Assembly: GCA_035582835.1 (NCBI GenBank)
Contig: JAYKAV010002364.1
Span: 819,657 to 883,656, forward strand
Reading direction: 5' to 3'
DNA length: 64,000 nt
Source: Phoebastria nigripes
Lineage: Eukaryota > Chordata > Aves > Procellariiformes > Diomedeidae
Part shown: one piece after another, positions 27,101 through 41,300 of the stretch
Layout of the letters: each line of letters begins with the position of its first letter
Position numbering within the stretch: the stretch's first letter is position 1
The notes under the pieces: generated by a model
Seen by the model: only the letters and a program-made list of their open reading frames with translations
What the model was told of the DNA's origin: nothing
The model's database searches: none
Translations under genes and position numbers: made by a program

Positions 27101-30100
27101 TTTTAATTAAGCCAAATGCTAGGCAAATCTATGTAAGGGAGTAATATCCTGGAAAACATTGACTTTGAAAGTTACCTACTAATACTGGTGAAAAAGCATT
27201 TTAAGACAGTATGGCTAAGATGATTTATGTTTCAATTTAATGTACAAAAGGATGTGAAGAGGTCATTTTGACTATCAGTACAAAATTGACGAGACTGATG
27301 CTACAGTACTATGCACAGCTTTTGTGTCCATGGTTTTAAGTTCGAATTTCTTTAAGGAAAAGTTGAGAATTTGGAAAGGGAACAGAGAAGAGTTAATATT
27401 GGAGGTTGGAGGTGAAGTCCTTATAAAGGCACCATCAGGGCTCAGTTAATGTAGTTTATCAAAAAGAAGATAGAGAAGTGGTTTGCTTAAAAAGCCTAAA
27501 TTTTTTTATGTGTAGAGAATACTGTCTATTAAGGCATAGTTCTAACTTTTATAGGGGCAGAAGTGATAAATAGAATAAAGGAAGAAATAAGAGAAACAAA
27601 TAGTTGGAAGCTAAAGGCAGGCACTTCTCCTAGAGGTTAATTAACAGTTGGAGTTAGTCTACCCAGGGAAGTATGTTCCCTCTGCTGGTGCATTTGATAG
27701 AAGTCTGGGGCCTTTGCAGAAAATATGCTACAGTAAAAAGTGTTATTGATTTCTGCACATGGATAACAGAGTGGAATTTCATGTCTGTTGATAGGTGATC
27801 AAGTGGTTTCTTCTATTCTTAGAGAGGAGCTTTTAATCCACTATCACAAATTGAGTTCCCTGTAATTACAAAATGAGGGTTGACAGAGTATTTGTTATAA
27901 TATGTTTAAGTTATATCACAACATCAGTTTTTAAGTGGAACTCCCTTCTTTCATTTCCCTGTAAAATTCACTTAAAAGGATAAAGAATGATTTTAATGCT
28001 CCACCTTGCAAAATGTAACTTGATTTCTGAGTAGAAAACTGTGGACAATAAGTAGCAGTGGCTCTGTTTAGAAGTGGCTGCTGACATGAAGACTGATATT
28101 AAAATTTTCAAATTTTTGCCAACTACTGATAAGGAGAAGATACAGCATACATTTCAGTCTTCTGGTAGTCTAATAGTATAGATGACACTACCACTTAAAT
28201 TCAGCACTAGACGCTGAAAAAGAAGTGTCAAAAGAGCTGATCTAAAAATCTTGGATACATTGTATTTTCCTTCAGCTTTTTCATTGTTGTTTTAATTAGT
28301 TTCTTGCAGGAAATCTTGTGATTCTAGCATATGTTGAAAACTTAATTTCGCCTCTTCCAACTATTTAGTTTTATACTCCTGAACCCTGAATCTTGCTTCC
28401 TTTTGTCACCCTTTCAGGATTATCTGAGGCATAGAATGAGGATGGAGCATCTTTATAATGTTACCTATCAGTAGTCACAAAAAGATATTCGATCTCAAAA
28501 ATAAGATCATCTAACTTGTTTAAGGTTTATATAAATTTGTTTTCTCAGGAAGTGCATAACTGTAACTCCTTCTATCCTTCTGAAAGTAAATGGTCAGGTT
28601 CTTCCACTTACCTCAAATGTGTTTCACTCTTTTCACCCACTACTTTCTTCTCTCATCCAAACATTTTCCTTGCCAGTTGCTTTCCTTGTGGTTGCTGCCT
28701 GGTCCTTTTCCACTTTTGATCCACAGTATGGACATCTTGGGCTCTTTGTTAGACAGGCTCAGACATGACAGGGCTATTAGAAAAACAAAGGAAACACAGC
28801 TATTTTCTAGTAAAGGGAGGTACTCTTACAATGCCAAGAAGCTGATCCACTTCCTCTTCTCCACCCCTTTGTCCTCATGTTCATCTCCTAACTGCTGGCA
28901 AATGAAAAAAGTGAACCCTGCCTGCCTTCCTCACAGAGGTCTTTTGTTCCTTTCAGCTCTAGAGAAAAAAATGGTCAATAAAGCACCTGCCAAATACGGG
29001 GCTCAATTGAAAAAAGACTATAGTTTTCTGCAAGTGCTAGAGCACCAGAGAACAAAACAAAATGCCTTCTGAAATTTCTATTTTGAAAATCATATTAATT
29101 GCTCATGAATGTGTTCTATTGATGGAATTGAGTTGGTTCCATAAAAGGTGACTCATGTGACTTAGTAGCTGCTTTCCTTCAGTGTGTAATTTGGTATTTT
29201 TGCTTGTTCTTAAAATGCACGGATCTCATTTAGACTGAAAGGTATGCTTGAAGAAATGTGTTGTGCTATAGTTATAGATCCAGACTTCAGATTGTGGTCT
29301 GAAGTTTACTGAGTATTTCCAGTTTCTAACTAATTGAAAACAAATGAGAAAAGTTGTTGCATCACTCCATCTTATGATGGAAGAGATGATGCCTTTTCTA
29401 TCCTGCCTAGAAGAAAGCATCATCAGAGAGACTTTTTTTGAAGTTGTGGGTCACCAGAGCTGATATGCATGTAACTTTTGATGGTGATGACTATATATTG
29501 AATTGCTACATTATCTCAAATGCCTTCTAAACAGAAAATTGTATTTGATATTAACATCTCTCAGCTCTTGCTGCCTGATGTGGATGTATGGGAATATTTT
29601 GAACCTGCTCTTTCCAACAACCTGCTGCCTTGCCTTCGTCATAATCTAGATTGTTTGGCATGTTAGTTATTAGTAGTGCTTGTTTTAGAAAAGAAATAGC
29701 TTGGAAGCTCATCCACTATGCTCAGATATTTCTTCAAGCTGAAGGACAAAGGATACAGATAGTTGTGGGTGCACTAGGAACGCTTTATTTATCCAAAGGT
29801 AATTGTTAGAATGTGAACTTCCTTAACATCTTGAAAACCAAGTGATCAAATCATGTCAGCTCTGTAGCTTTTACGTCTTGCCTATAAGCCCTTCTTTGAT
29901 TTCTTCTTGACAGTGTATTTCTTCATACAGGCTCTGTTTTCCCTCCTACTTGCTAGTGCTCCCTTCTCTTTCTCCAACCTTTCCTTTGCACTCCAGGACT
30001 TCCTGTTGTTTTCTTTTAGTTCCTGTATTTTTTTGAGGCTATTACAACAGCTGCAGACAGGGAAAATGTATTGACAGCCTTTATGATCTTTCATGGTATT

Positions 30101-33100
30101 TTTAAAATCCTGTCTTTTAATGAAATATTCAGGAGTCTTGTTCTCCACTCTGCAGGACTGCTTGTTTTCCATTTCATGTTGTAACGATTCCTAAGTAATT
30201 TTTATTAAAAAAAAAAGTAAAAAAGAAAAGAATATAAGAGAAGTAGAACTCTTCCTCAAAGGATAAATGAGATCTGGCAGACAGTATTCCTGTGTTCACT
30301 TATTGCTTTTGAGAATGACCTGATTGCACTTTTTGGAGGTATTCCACTTTTTTCATATTTGCAACATCTTCAAAAATCTGTATTCAGTATATGGATTATG
30401 TGATCATCTGTTATCTGAAAAGCAACTGAAAATTAAACAGCAATGGGTTGCCTGGTGTAACAGCAATGATGGGTTGCCTGGTGTAACACTAATGTGGCTT
30501 TTGCTACACCTGTAGTAATATTTTCTTCCTGACTTATGTAGTGAAATCTTTTCTGGCTTATGCTCTTTCTGTTGCTCAGTAGCAGGAGTTTTCCAAAGAC
30601 AGCATTTACTTCTCACATTCAAGATGAACTGATTATTTCTCTCCCTCATAATATGGGGCCTATGTGTTGGAGGAAATTTTGACTCTTAGATAATTAATAC
30701 AAAGTCATAAATATGGTGTCAGAAAACATTTGTTGTTAATAGCTAGTCTTTTGGTTTTATATACAAAGTAAATTCTGTTGGTTCCTTGCCTTGCTTTAAT
30801 TTACAGGTGGAGTATATATTTTATAGATTTTTTTTCCAAGTGTGCCTGTGTGTGTATGTATTTATATATTTTTAGAGATGAAGATAGTGTATGCGTATGT
30901 ACACACATACACACACATATTTTAAAACATAACTTTGCTTTGTTAATGCTGTTGCACCAGCAAATACAGATACTTTAACTTCAATTATGTAAGTAATCTA
31001 ATGTAAATGGTCAATTTTTTGAAGAAATGCTTATCAAGACTAAGTATACTTACTTTTCATTCTGAAATGGAACATTACTTAGGGGAAGGGCTTCATGGAG
31101 TCTTAACATCTTGCTTCATCTAATGAGTAAATACCATATGTATGTAGAAGGTGTGGTACACATCTTAGTTGTACTAACAATATTGTATTTGAGGTTGATA
31201 CTTCCACATGAAACTAGATTTTCATGTGTCCAGTACCTTCTCAAAAGTATCTCCTTTGGTGAAATTGTTCTCTCTGCTCTGTCACTAAAACATTTCTTTT
31301 GTGTTACAGAAGCCCACAAAGACATTTTCAATAGTCGCACATCTGTTTTCTCGATACTAGCAACATTCTGCAGGACTACAAGGTTTTCATTTCTCAAAGC
31401 TAACAAAAAACTGTTTTAGGAGTTACAGGGACAACATCCAAAGTAGATTCCGTAAGAAAGGCAGTGTGCCAAGCAGCCAATACTTAGGACTGCACTTCTT
31501 TTTGCTAACTGTTCATGTAATAAACTTATACAGATTGCAAGGTGACACCTTGATAAGATTTGTATATTACACTGTTGCCAGTTAATTCCTCATTTGAAAT
31601 ATATAAGTGGGACTTTATGATGCATAGACCTGGTGTTGGACTTTTGTATAGGTGGAAATTTTTACCCATATAATTTTTTCTCTTTCTATCTGTCTCTTGA
31701 TCTATTTTTGCAGTTTACCTAGGTTACCATATTCATTGGAGGTATTAGAAAAAAATGGAACAGTTGGTTCTGTTAATCAAGATCATTGTAGCTGTTTAAT
31801 ACCACTATTTATGAGATACCAGAATGCCTGAGGAAAGAGATTATTCATCAAATACATTTTTCAATTGTTTGCTATAGCTGTGGGTTTGAATAAAACATGC
31901 CTCCTGCAGAACTCAGTCATCTTTCAGTTTTGAATTGTTTCCCTGCACAAACTCTGATATGATTTTATTGTTAATAGAATAACTCGAGTAGAGATAGTGT
32001 CTAAAAATATTATTGTTATGGAAGTTGCAATATTTTAGACCAAGTACTTTGTTCATATTAAGCTCATACTTGCACAAATTGTAAAAGTTAAGTGGCTAAG
32101 AATGTCCTTGTCCATCAGGGTGAGTTCTTGGCCCTGCTGAAGAGGTTTGTTGCATTTGTTGTCTGAGTTTTCTTTGAGCAATTCCAGGAGGCTTGTTCCA
32201 GAGTGCTTTATACAGTGTCTCCAAAGGCCGCTCGCTCCAAACTGAGCAGCTGCATAACAAAAGTCGTCTACAGTACAAAACTGGAGAGCTACAATTTAAA
32301 AGTCTGCTTTCTGGGAAGCAAGTTACCAGTGGGAAGGTCTTGAGAACACCTGGTTTGAATATATAGTTCCTTCGACCATTGCTACATTTAATCTGTCTAG
32401 TTTGAAAATGCTAAGATATTTAGCATTAAGTCTTACACTTAATGTTAAGTGCTGTGGTAGAAAGAACATTCAGATTGTATTGCTATCCTGCTCTTTCACC
32501 AAATCTTTGCCAAACACAGCAAAAGTACGTGGGTTGTAGCCCTATCATCTACATTGGATTCAATCTTGAAATGTTGTAACCTGAGTCTACAGGTTGAATT
32601 CAATGGGTTGAATTCAAATAGTTTTCTGAGTACTAATTTACACTTATACAAAGAAAAGGAACCAATCTCAAAAAATGTGCTGCTTATTGTAATAAGAGGG
32701 TATATTCTAGCGCAGAAGATGTATCTGATGGATGTTTGCCTGTGCACGTACAAACGTATTCTTTCTCTCTGCCAAGTCTGAGATAGATAGAGAGAGATAT
32801 ATATCTCTCTATATACACACACACATATATATATATGAAATCAGTTGGGATCTTTTTTTGGCAATTCTGGCAGACTGTACTCCTCTGCTTTTGTACTTTT
32901 AAAGAATACAGACAGAAGGTGCAAATAGGCTTCCATTTTGTAGCCACTATTCTGTGCCTGTTTTTCAACTGTTCCTCCTCTCGTTCCCTCCTCCATGTGG
33001 CAATTCATTGCAGGTGCATCACTGCAGGGGAGATAGTACTACAATAAAAGCATATCTATTTGGAAAATTATCTCCTGGAAATTGAAATTAGCATATTTGT

Positions 33101-36100
33101 TAATATTGCAAGTTAATCATGCAGAAACTCAGAACCAGAGAATTAGGGCTCCCAAAATTACAGTAATTTTCCTTTTCAGGGCATGATAGGATTGTGTCCA
33201 CCTGGCTGAATATTTGTCTTTTATTTGTTTCCAAAGAATATGACTATCTCATCATGATGAAGGTGCTCTGGCCACAGGAGAGTTCACCACACAAAGCTAA
33301 AAAATACTTGGTGCTTAATTCCAACTTCTTTTTCAGTATGGTTTAGGCTGGCAGCAACCCCAACTAAAATGTAAAGAAGAGATATAAATCAAGGCAAAGC
33401 AGAAGAAAACATGGAAATGGGACAACAGAGATTGTATTAGGCACTGAAAGTCACAGCTGTAGAAAGAAATGAAACCCTATATTTATGAATTATGGGAACA
33501 GTGCATTCAGCAATGTGTCCTTCCTTTCCATCAGGACCAGACTAGTTTAGATGGCCATTCATCAAATCAGCTTGGCTGTCAGTGTAATAACCCTTTTTGG
33601 TTCCCTTTGGGGTCTGTAGGACAGTGGATAGGAAGGCAGCACCATTGTTTCCCATTTCTTTATGCTTGTGCACTATTTGTGTGCTTCTGACTAGAGAAGG
33701 GAAGAAAAACGACTATTTTGTACTAGGAAATTAATTCCCTTCACTGAAAGTTATGACAGTGCTTTTATAAATGGAGTAAGTGCTTGTATCATTCACTAAA
33801 AGTGTTACATTCCAAAATGAATATATACTGTCGAGTTTCTGTTATGAATATATACTGTCGAGTTTCTGTTATGGCTACATACCTACCCATTTTCATACTA
33901 GTAAAAACAACAAGTGGTGTTTTGACATCAGCTAACACTTCAGCAGCAACTAGGGTGTTGTTTTTTTCCTAGCTGTTGTGGTGGTTATTATTGTTTATTA
34001 TACTAGCAACGGTACCTTGGAAACCCAATCTAAAGTCAAGCCCTGATGTTCCAGACACCCTACGGACTAATAGTGAGGATAAAAAAAACAGATTCTCACT
34101 ACCTTTGACAGCTTGCAGTATAGTTTTAAGGCTGAATGCAATGAGTAGATAAAACAGACAAATAGGTTTGGGAAGGTAAGATTGTAAATCAGGTCCATAA
34201 ATTAAAAACAGAGGTCTCAGTTCACTGACTTTCCAACTACCGTATTTACTTGCTAAATGCCATTTGGACTCTTTTGCTTCCCCAAATTTACCCTTAAAAT
34301 AGACAGTGGCTGTGATGCACATCTGTTCTAAAATTCTTATCTATTACCACACATGAGACGCTGTTGCATGGTGTGGCATTTATACTTTTAGAGGATTTTC
34401 TGTTATTTTGATACGAGTGATGAGAAAGCTTAATGCATTTTTGCAGTAGTATGAGACTGGGTTTTCTTGCATAAAATAGAAGGTTAAAATGGTCAGGAAA
34501 TGCTATGTGTATTTCATTATTAGTTATACGTGAATTTAAGAGGCTGTCTTACCTTCTTTGTATCTTGTATGGGCATTACAGATACTTAAATTAATACTTT
34601 ATATGATAGAATTATAATGTCTACTATAAATAGTCGTGGATGTCTGTGAAGTTGTAAAGGAAGGGAAAATTGGGATCTGATTTTTAAATTTTTATCTATT
34701 TTGTATAATTGCTAAGAAATATTTGGCTGACATTCAATGGTGCTCACCTATTTGTCTGAATAATACAGGTAATAGTATGTTCTAACTTTGAAAAAACACA
34801 AGTTCTTGAAATTAAAGGATGATATTCGTAATGTGGATGAGGCTATGGTATGTCTGGAAAGAATGACTAAACACCTTGAGTTCAATTCTTTCTCACACTA
34901 AAAATCTCCTGTTCTGACTATTTTGTAGATCTTTGCAGCAGCATACTCTGATGCTGGACTGCTGTAGGAAGAAGATTCAGATGGACTCTGTTCAAGTTCA
35001 GTTAGTAATCTGTACAAAAGTTGAACAGGTTGGGGGTCAGGAATCAATCTTTTTGGGGTAGTCATTTGCTGCAGAGATGTCTGCAGTGTTGAAGCTGCGA
35101 TTCCACATTTTCATCTCTAACTGCTTAGCCCGTGTCAGCAAAGGCAATATATCCATTTAATGAGCTGTTGAGAATCTAGATTATGTATTCTATTCAGTTC
35201 GTTATTTTGATAACTATAATGTATTCTATTCAGTTGGGTTATTCAGTACCCAAAAATTAGTCCTGGTTTTAATTATTTCTCAGTTTGCTAGTTAGCTGTC
35301 CCAAAGCTATCCCATGGAAGGTAGGGTTAAGGTACATCAGTGTGCAAGAGGAGTGGAGTATTTTAAATTGGTGCTTAAAGTGTTTGTATCAGTTATATTC
35401 CATGTGAAACTGTGACTGGAAAATTCCTCATTTTAACTGTTCCTCCTCTCCCAACAAAAAAAAAGACTGCAGCTCATTTATTTGTTAACAAATTGATGTG
35501 TTGTGTGTTGCGCTATACATTTTTCAGATTATGTCATAGTGCTTTGTGAAAAACTAAAATAAAAGAAGGGGAAGGAAGAGGACAAAAACCTGCTATACCT
35601 CTGTCTTTCCTTTTCTTTGGTGGATACGAGCAACGTTATTTTCCATTGCCATTTAATTATGTGCCTTATGTGAGTCTGTACAATGTGCTTACCACCTGCA
35701 ACAAACCTGAATGAAAATCCTGGATGCAAACAGTGATGTCCAGGATCAAATGCTGTTGCTTGGATGCACCTCTGTCACTGATTTAATAACAATGCAGCAA
35801 GAAACAGTAAAGAAAATTATTTTATGGATGAAGGCTTGTTGTCCTCTAACTCCTGCATGTTTTACACTTTTCCTTCTGCACAAAAACACTTTACATGGCT
35901 GTGTCTTTTGTTTAGCCAGTGAAGGTCAGATGTGCCTCCTCTTCAACCAGTTGAGTGAGAGTACTGTAAAGTGTTCCTGCCTCTAAGAGATTTAGGTACA
36001 ATGGTGCCCTACCAGTTCTTCAGCCTCTTACACATTGCTGTGGGTAGATCATAGCTGCTGTGTTTAGGCCTGACATTAGAATTTATTTCTTCTAAATAGA

Positions 36101-38228
36101 GGGTGAGTAGTTTGAATGAAATTTGCCTCATTCTTTTCCTAAGCTTCTTGTCTACAAATGAACTTTTGTTCATACCCATTTCTCTGGGAAATGCAAAAAT
36201 AAGGAGCTTAAAGAGGCTACTTTACAAGTTTGCTGGTAGTTTTTCTAGGGACAGTTTTTTGGGTTGTGGGGTTTGGGTGTTGTTTTTTTTTTGTGAGAGT
36301 ATTCAGCACATTTTTCTGGTTATGTTGGTTCTTTCTTGATTTTCCAATAGGAATCAGTTACATACTTCATGCTGTCCTTTCAGTGGTCTTCAGTGTGCTA
36401 AAATATTAAACATGTCGAATCTTGAACAATAAGAATGTCTTAGATAAAGGAAGGAAATCCTCTGATCAGTCAACTGTCTGGCTTGAGGAAAAGGGCTTGG
36501 GAGATCCGAGTTGTGAACAGGATTCTCCACAAGGTTGTGGAGTGACAGACACCAATGCTTTGGCTTTAAAATATGTTAATTTTACTGATGAACTCTACAG
36601 TTACCTAGATCTCTATTATTCTGTCTCAAAGATCTTCAGGCCCATGCAGAATCCCATTCCAGAATCTGAGGCCCAGAATGTGAAGCTGAATTTTTAAATA
36701 AAAAAAACCCCTTTTCCCTTCAAAAAATGTCAGTTGGATTAAGTAGTATGTATGGGGGAAGGAGGAGGGAACTGTAAGTTTTGCTGAAGCTTTGCTTTTC
36801 TGGACAGGAAATTCTTAAGAGGGAAACAATTTGAATCAACTTTTTAGAAGAAATATTCACAATGCTTAAAATGAAAAATACTCTAGGGGTAAATGGGAGG
36901 ATTTATATCTAAAAATGCCAGAAGGGAATTTTTCTTGTGAAATTCCCCCCCAAAATATAGATTTTTCTGACCAGGTCTGTATGGAGACAGCTCATGACCC
37001 TGTTACATATAAACAAGAATCAATCATAGTATGAAACACAGACTAGAGGCATTCCCTTTATACCTCACACCATCAAAGTGCCTTTTATTCAAATGCCCTA
37101 CATGAAAATCAGTCCTCAAAATCCTCCTGGAAACAAAATCAATATTATATTTATTTTTATAATGAGTAAACAAATATGTAAGAAGATGGTGAAGGACGTT
37201 TTTATATCTTCTAATGGAATGCTGTGCACAGATTGGTGGGTTAGCACTGACTCTACGCCAGTATGGCATATGCTGAAATGCAGAATGATCGCTAGCTCAG
37301 CCTAGAACTACTTGTTGGCACAGAACTTCTGATAAGCTAATAAATATATACTGCTTCCAAATGCAACTAGTTTCATGTGAGCTAGCTCAACTGTTTTGCC
37401 AGGGTATTTCAGTTCCAGGATTATCTTCCCAAAATCTGGACCTCCTCTAAAAGACTTGTCTAAATGCCAAAATGACAGAAGCAGAATTGAAAATGTCTAC
37501 TCCTGGCTGTTAACATAGCCATTGCATAGGCAATTTTTCCTTATTTTATTGTGCCATGAAAAAAGNTCAGAATTACATTATTTTCTAGAAATGCAAAAAA
37601 GGGGAGAAAAAGACCATCTAATATCCAGAGACTCTTACAATATTTGGCTCTGCTCCTAATTCTAGAGCAGTCTATACATAAGGATTTTCAAAATCTTGGT
37701 TCCCAAATTTTAGGACTTATGCTCTGTTTCCCTGTACCTGATATTAACTATATGAATTGGAAAGTGGCAAAAATCTTTTCCATAATACAAAGGAGAGTCT
37801 GGATGAATTGGGAAGTACAACTTAATTGTGAACATAATTGCACTTCTTGCGCTTAATTGCAATCGTAAGTCAAGCAAGACATCTTCTAACAGTTGGGTCA
37901 GATTTTTAATTTTATGATCTAAATTATTAATGAGAATATTTCCACAAGCTTTCTGCATAAAAATTGACTTCATAACAGAGAGGTCAGCTGGTCTTGTCTT
38001 CTAGCCTTTATGATTATCAGTGGTAATCAGAAACTGTTTTCCCATAAATGTGTGCTTCTTTTATGCCTCCTGACATACATACGAAATGTAGGTGGTGAAT
38101 TACTTACAAGCTTTATGAAGCAAAAATTAATTTTGTAGGTTCTAGTTAAAAGAGAATTAAATTAGACTATGCATGTAGGATTAAGAAACATGAAGAGTTA
38201 AATGGCAAGCGTACACAGGAATAGTACT

Positions 38229-38307
<79 letters not shown>

Positions 38308-41300
38308 AGTGATTTAATACCTTGGGAATCTTGAAAGCTGTATTGAGTCAATTATGGAAAGCCCAATGTAGGCTACTTTTCACAGTGTGGCTGCAGTCAA
38401 ACAAAACAGTATGATGCATAAAGAAGACAAGCAGATCACTACAAGAATGCATAATGCTATTGTATAACTCANTAGTGTTTCCACATCTGATAGACAGCCG
38501 TGTTGAACACAATATATCTTGAGACTGATACGGTGGTAATATAAGGGGACTTGAAGCAAGTGGTGAGGGTGATTAGTACTATAAAGATTTTTATAAGAGG
38601 AGACTGAAAGGTTGAGATTATTTATGCGGAAGATAGATTGGAAACTTCTATAACCTGTCTTCTAAAGCAAGACTTAAGATCATATCCAGTACCATCAAAC
38701 AGAATAAATTCAAAACAGATAAACAAGATTTTTTGTTTTTACCTGAAGCACAAAGCAATGACAGAATTCAAGGTCACAAAGATTGAAATTTAAGATGATT
38801 CAGAAGGACATTTGACACCTTTCTCAATGAGAATTTTAAATAATAAACATATGCTTTTTTTAGAAAAAACAAATCATTTTAAAAACAAAAAGTGCCTGAG
38901 GCAAACATACACTTGTAATATAATGGTTTATTGCATCTTCTTGTGATGTATCTTGGCTGGCCAGCATTAGAAATATTGAGTAAGAGTCAGGATATTGGAC
39001 AAAATGGACAATTATTTTTATTCAGGGTGACAGTTTCTCTTTCTATTGCAATCTGAATTAATTTGTTATCATTTCTCTCTGCTCCATTTGTCAAGAAAAA
39101 AGAATGAATGGCAGCTTTGATTTCCCTTTCTGTCCCTAGACAGTAGCTGTCATAGTCCTCTTTCAGCCATTCAAAGGAGCAAATATTTTGAAGCATCTTT
39201 CACTCACATTTCATGCTTATAATCTATGAACAGGTCCGGGAGCATGGCAAATATCTCATTCTATGCTCCTTTTCTGGCATTTCACTACTTTGATAAATGA
39301 GAGATGGTATATTTTACAATTGCAGGGATGCTCAGCTGGAAACACTTACAGGATCTTTTATTCTAAAAACGCTCATCCCTTGAAAGTTGTTCTGCTTCCA
39401 AGTGTCTCAATTTCTGTATTGAGTCAACTATTGAAAGCCTTACCATAATAATTCAAGAGCTTAATACATTCATAAGAAGTTTGCTTTAAAAAAATTCTTC
39501 TTTTACTAAGATTGTCTTCTCCTATTAGTCCAATTTACAGAAAAAACAGGTTCCAAGCCCAAAATATGACCATTCTTGATTGGGGCACTTGAATGCTGAA
39601 CCAGGATCTGAATTGTGTAGCTACTTTTTCTCTCCACAGAGATTCAAAATCCTAAATCCCATTTGTGTTAGCTGTCAAATTAGCAAGATATGGCTGTGAT
39701 TAGAACTGCTTAAAGACAGAATGTCTCTTCTATGGGATTTTCTGGGGAAAAATGAAATGTCATTCTGTTGCGGAATTAAAAGAATAAATAGTGGAAATTC
39801 TTTTCCCCAGAAATAAAACCAAACTTAATTACTTAGAGTTAATAGGAATCTGATAGAATCAGAGAATATAAAGGTTGGAAGAGCAGGTCAAGTGGGTGAA
39901 GTAAGAGCAGGTTACCAGTGCCTTGTCCAGTCTGGTTTTGAGTTTTGGTTGCCACCCTCACAGTGAAATTTGTTTTTCTGATATATTAAGTCAGAATTTC
40001 CCATGTTCCAGCTGGTGCCTGTTGCTTCTTGTCCTTGCCCTTAGCAGAGGCTTTGCTCCCTGGTGCCACTGGGGTCCCTGGGTGTTGCTGGAGAGCTGTT
40101 CCTGCTGCCAGGAGGTTCTCCTCGTCCCCAGTGCCTGACCCACAGATGCCTCCAAACAGTGCAGATCCCCTCCGGGTGCAGGTGTGCACATGTGTGTATG
40201 TTAACAAGTACTGTTAGTCAGTGTTTTCCTCATCATTGCCCCTGAGGGACAGCCCTAGTAACCAACTGCTCCTCAGTTGGACCCGGTACCGCTGCTCACG
40301 GCCTGCAGTGTGGTGCCTGGCAGTCCGGCCGGCAGTCCTTGTAGTCCTCCTCACCCCATTTGCTCTACGGACACTGTGGGACACCGTGTCAGAGGCTTTG
40401 TTAAGTCAAAGTAAACAGCATCCGCTGCTCTTCCTTCATTCACTGAACCAGTCTTGTATTCATGGCTAGCTCTCAGTTGGCAGGGTTCAACCTTACCAAA
40501 TCTGTGTTGTCTATTCCCAGTCATGTCTTGTTTTTCATATCCTGGGTGTTGTTTTCTGGAGCATTTGGTCTGTAACCTTCCCAGGGACTGAGGATGATTA
40601 GCCTATATTTACCTGGATCCTCCTTTTTGTTCTTCTTGGAGGTGGATGTGATGTTTATCTTTTTCTAAAAGTCTTAGCCCTGAGAAGTCCACACGAGATA
40701 TTCTGTGTCACCATGAAGCCCTATCTCACCCGACTTCCTCCTCTTGTGTTAGGCCCAAACCCTAAAAGCCACAATCTCCCACAACGTGTCTACTTGATTA
40801 TAACTTTTCATGGCGAAGTACACATAATTTTTCATATAAGAAATCATAAGTTTATAATTCACACTCCAGTTATTGCAGAGTACAGAATTTGAGCTGTTTT
40901 GCTCAATGGCCACTCTGTCAGAAGTTCAACTTCTTTTTCTGATCCCCCCCCCCGCCCCCATTTGTCCCACAGCTCTCTCTTCTGGGATTAAAGTTCTAGT
41001 AAACCAGAAAAAAACTGTGCCAAGTGAAGGACAATTGATTTGAGGTTACTCCCATATAAGTTGTTGTTAAAATGTAACTTGGAAATGCTTCTTAGAGTGG
41101 TCTCAATATATAGAAGGGAAGGTAGTAAGAGACAAATCACAAGGGATCATAAAATATAGTATGTCTTTGAGCACTACGATAAACAGGCTATTCAGTCTTG
41201 CTACAGCGCAAACACCTGNGGTAGTAAATCTACCAGACACTAGTATCCTACAAGGAAGAAAAGAGCCTGAAGTACGTTCAGTCTGGCAAGGCCACAAGTA

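Noticed and set aside
28590..29072. 160-codon open frame on the + strand in intron 10
   Set aside because: No domain, no signal peptide, no family resemblance and no sign of coding bias. It overlaps another frame and is compatible with chance in 64 kb.
32096..32278. Locally GC-richer segment with a 60-codon minus-strand frame
   Set aside because: No motif and no splice context. It could be conserved noncoding DNA but the sequence alone does not show that.
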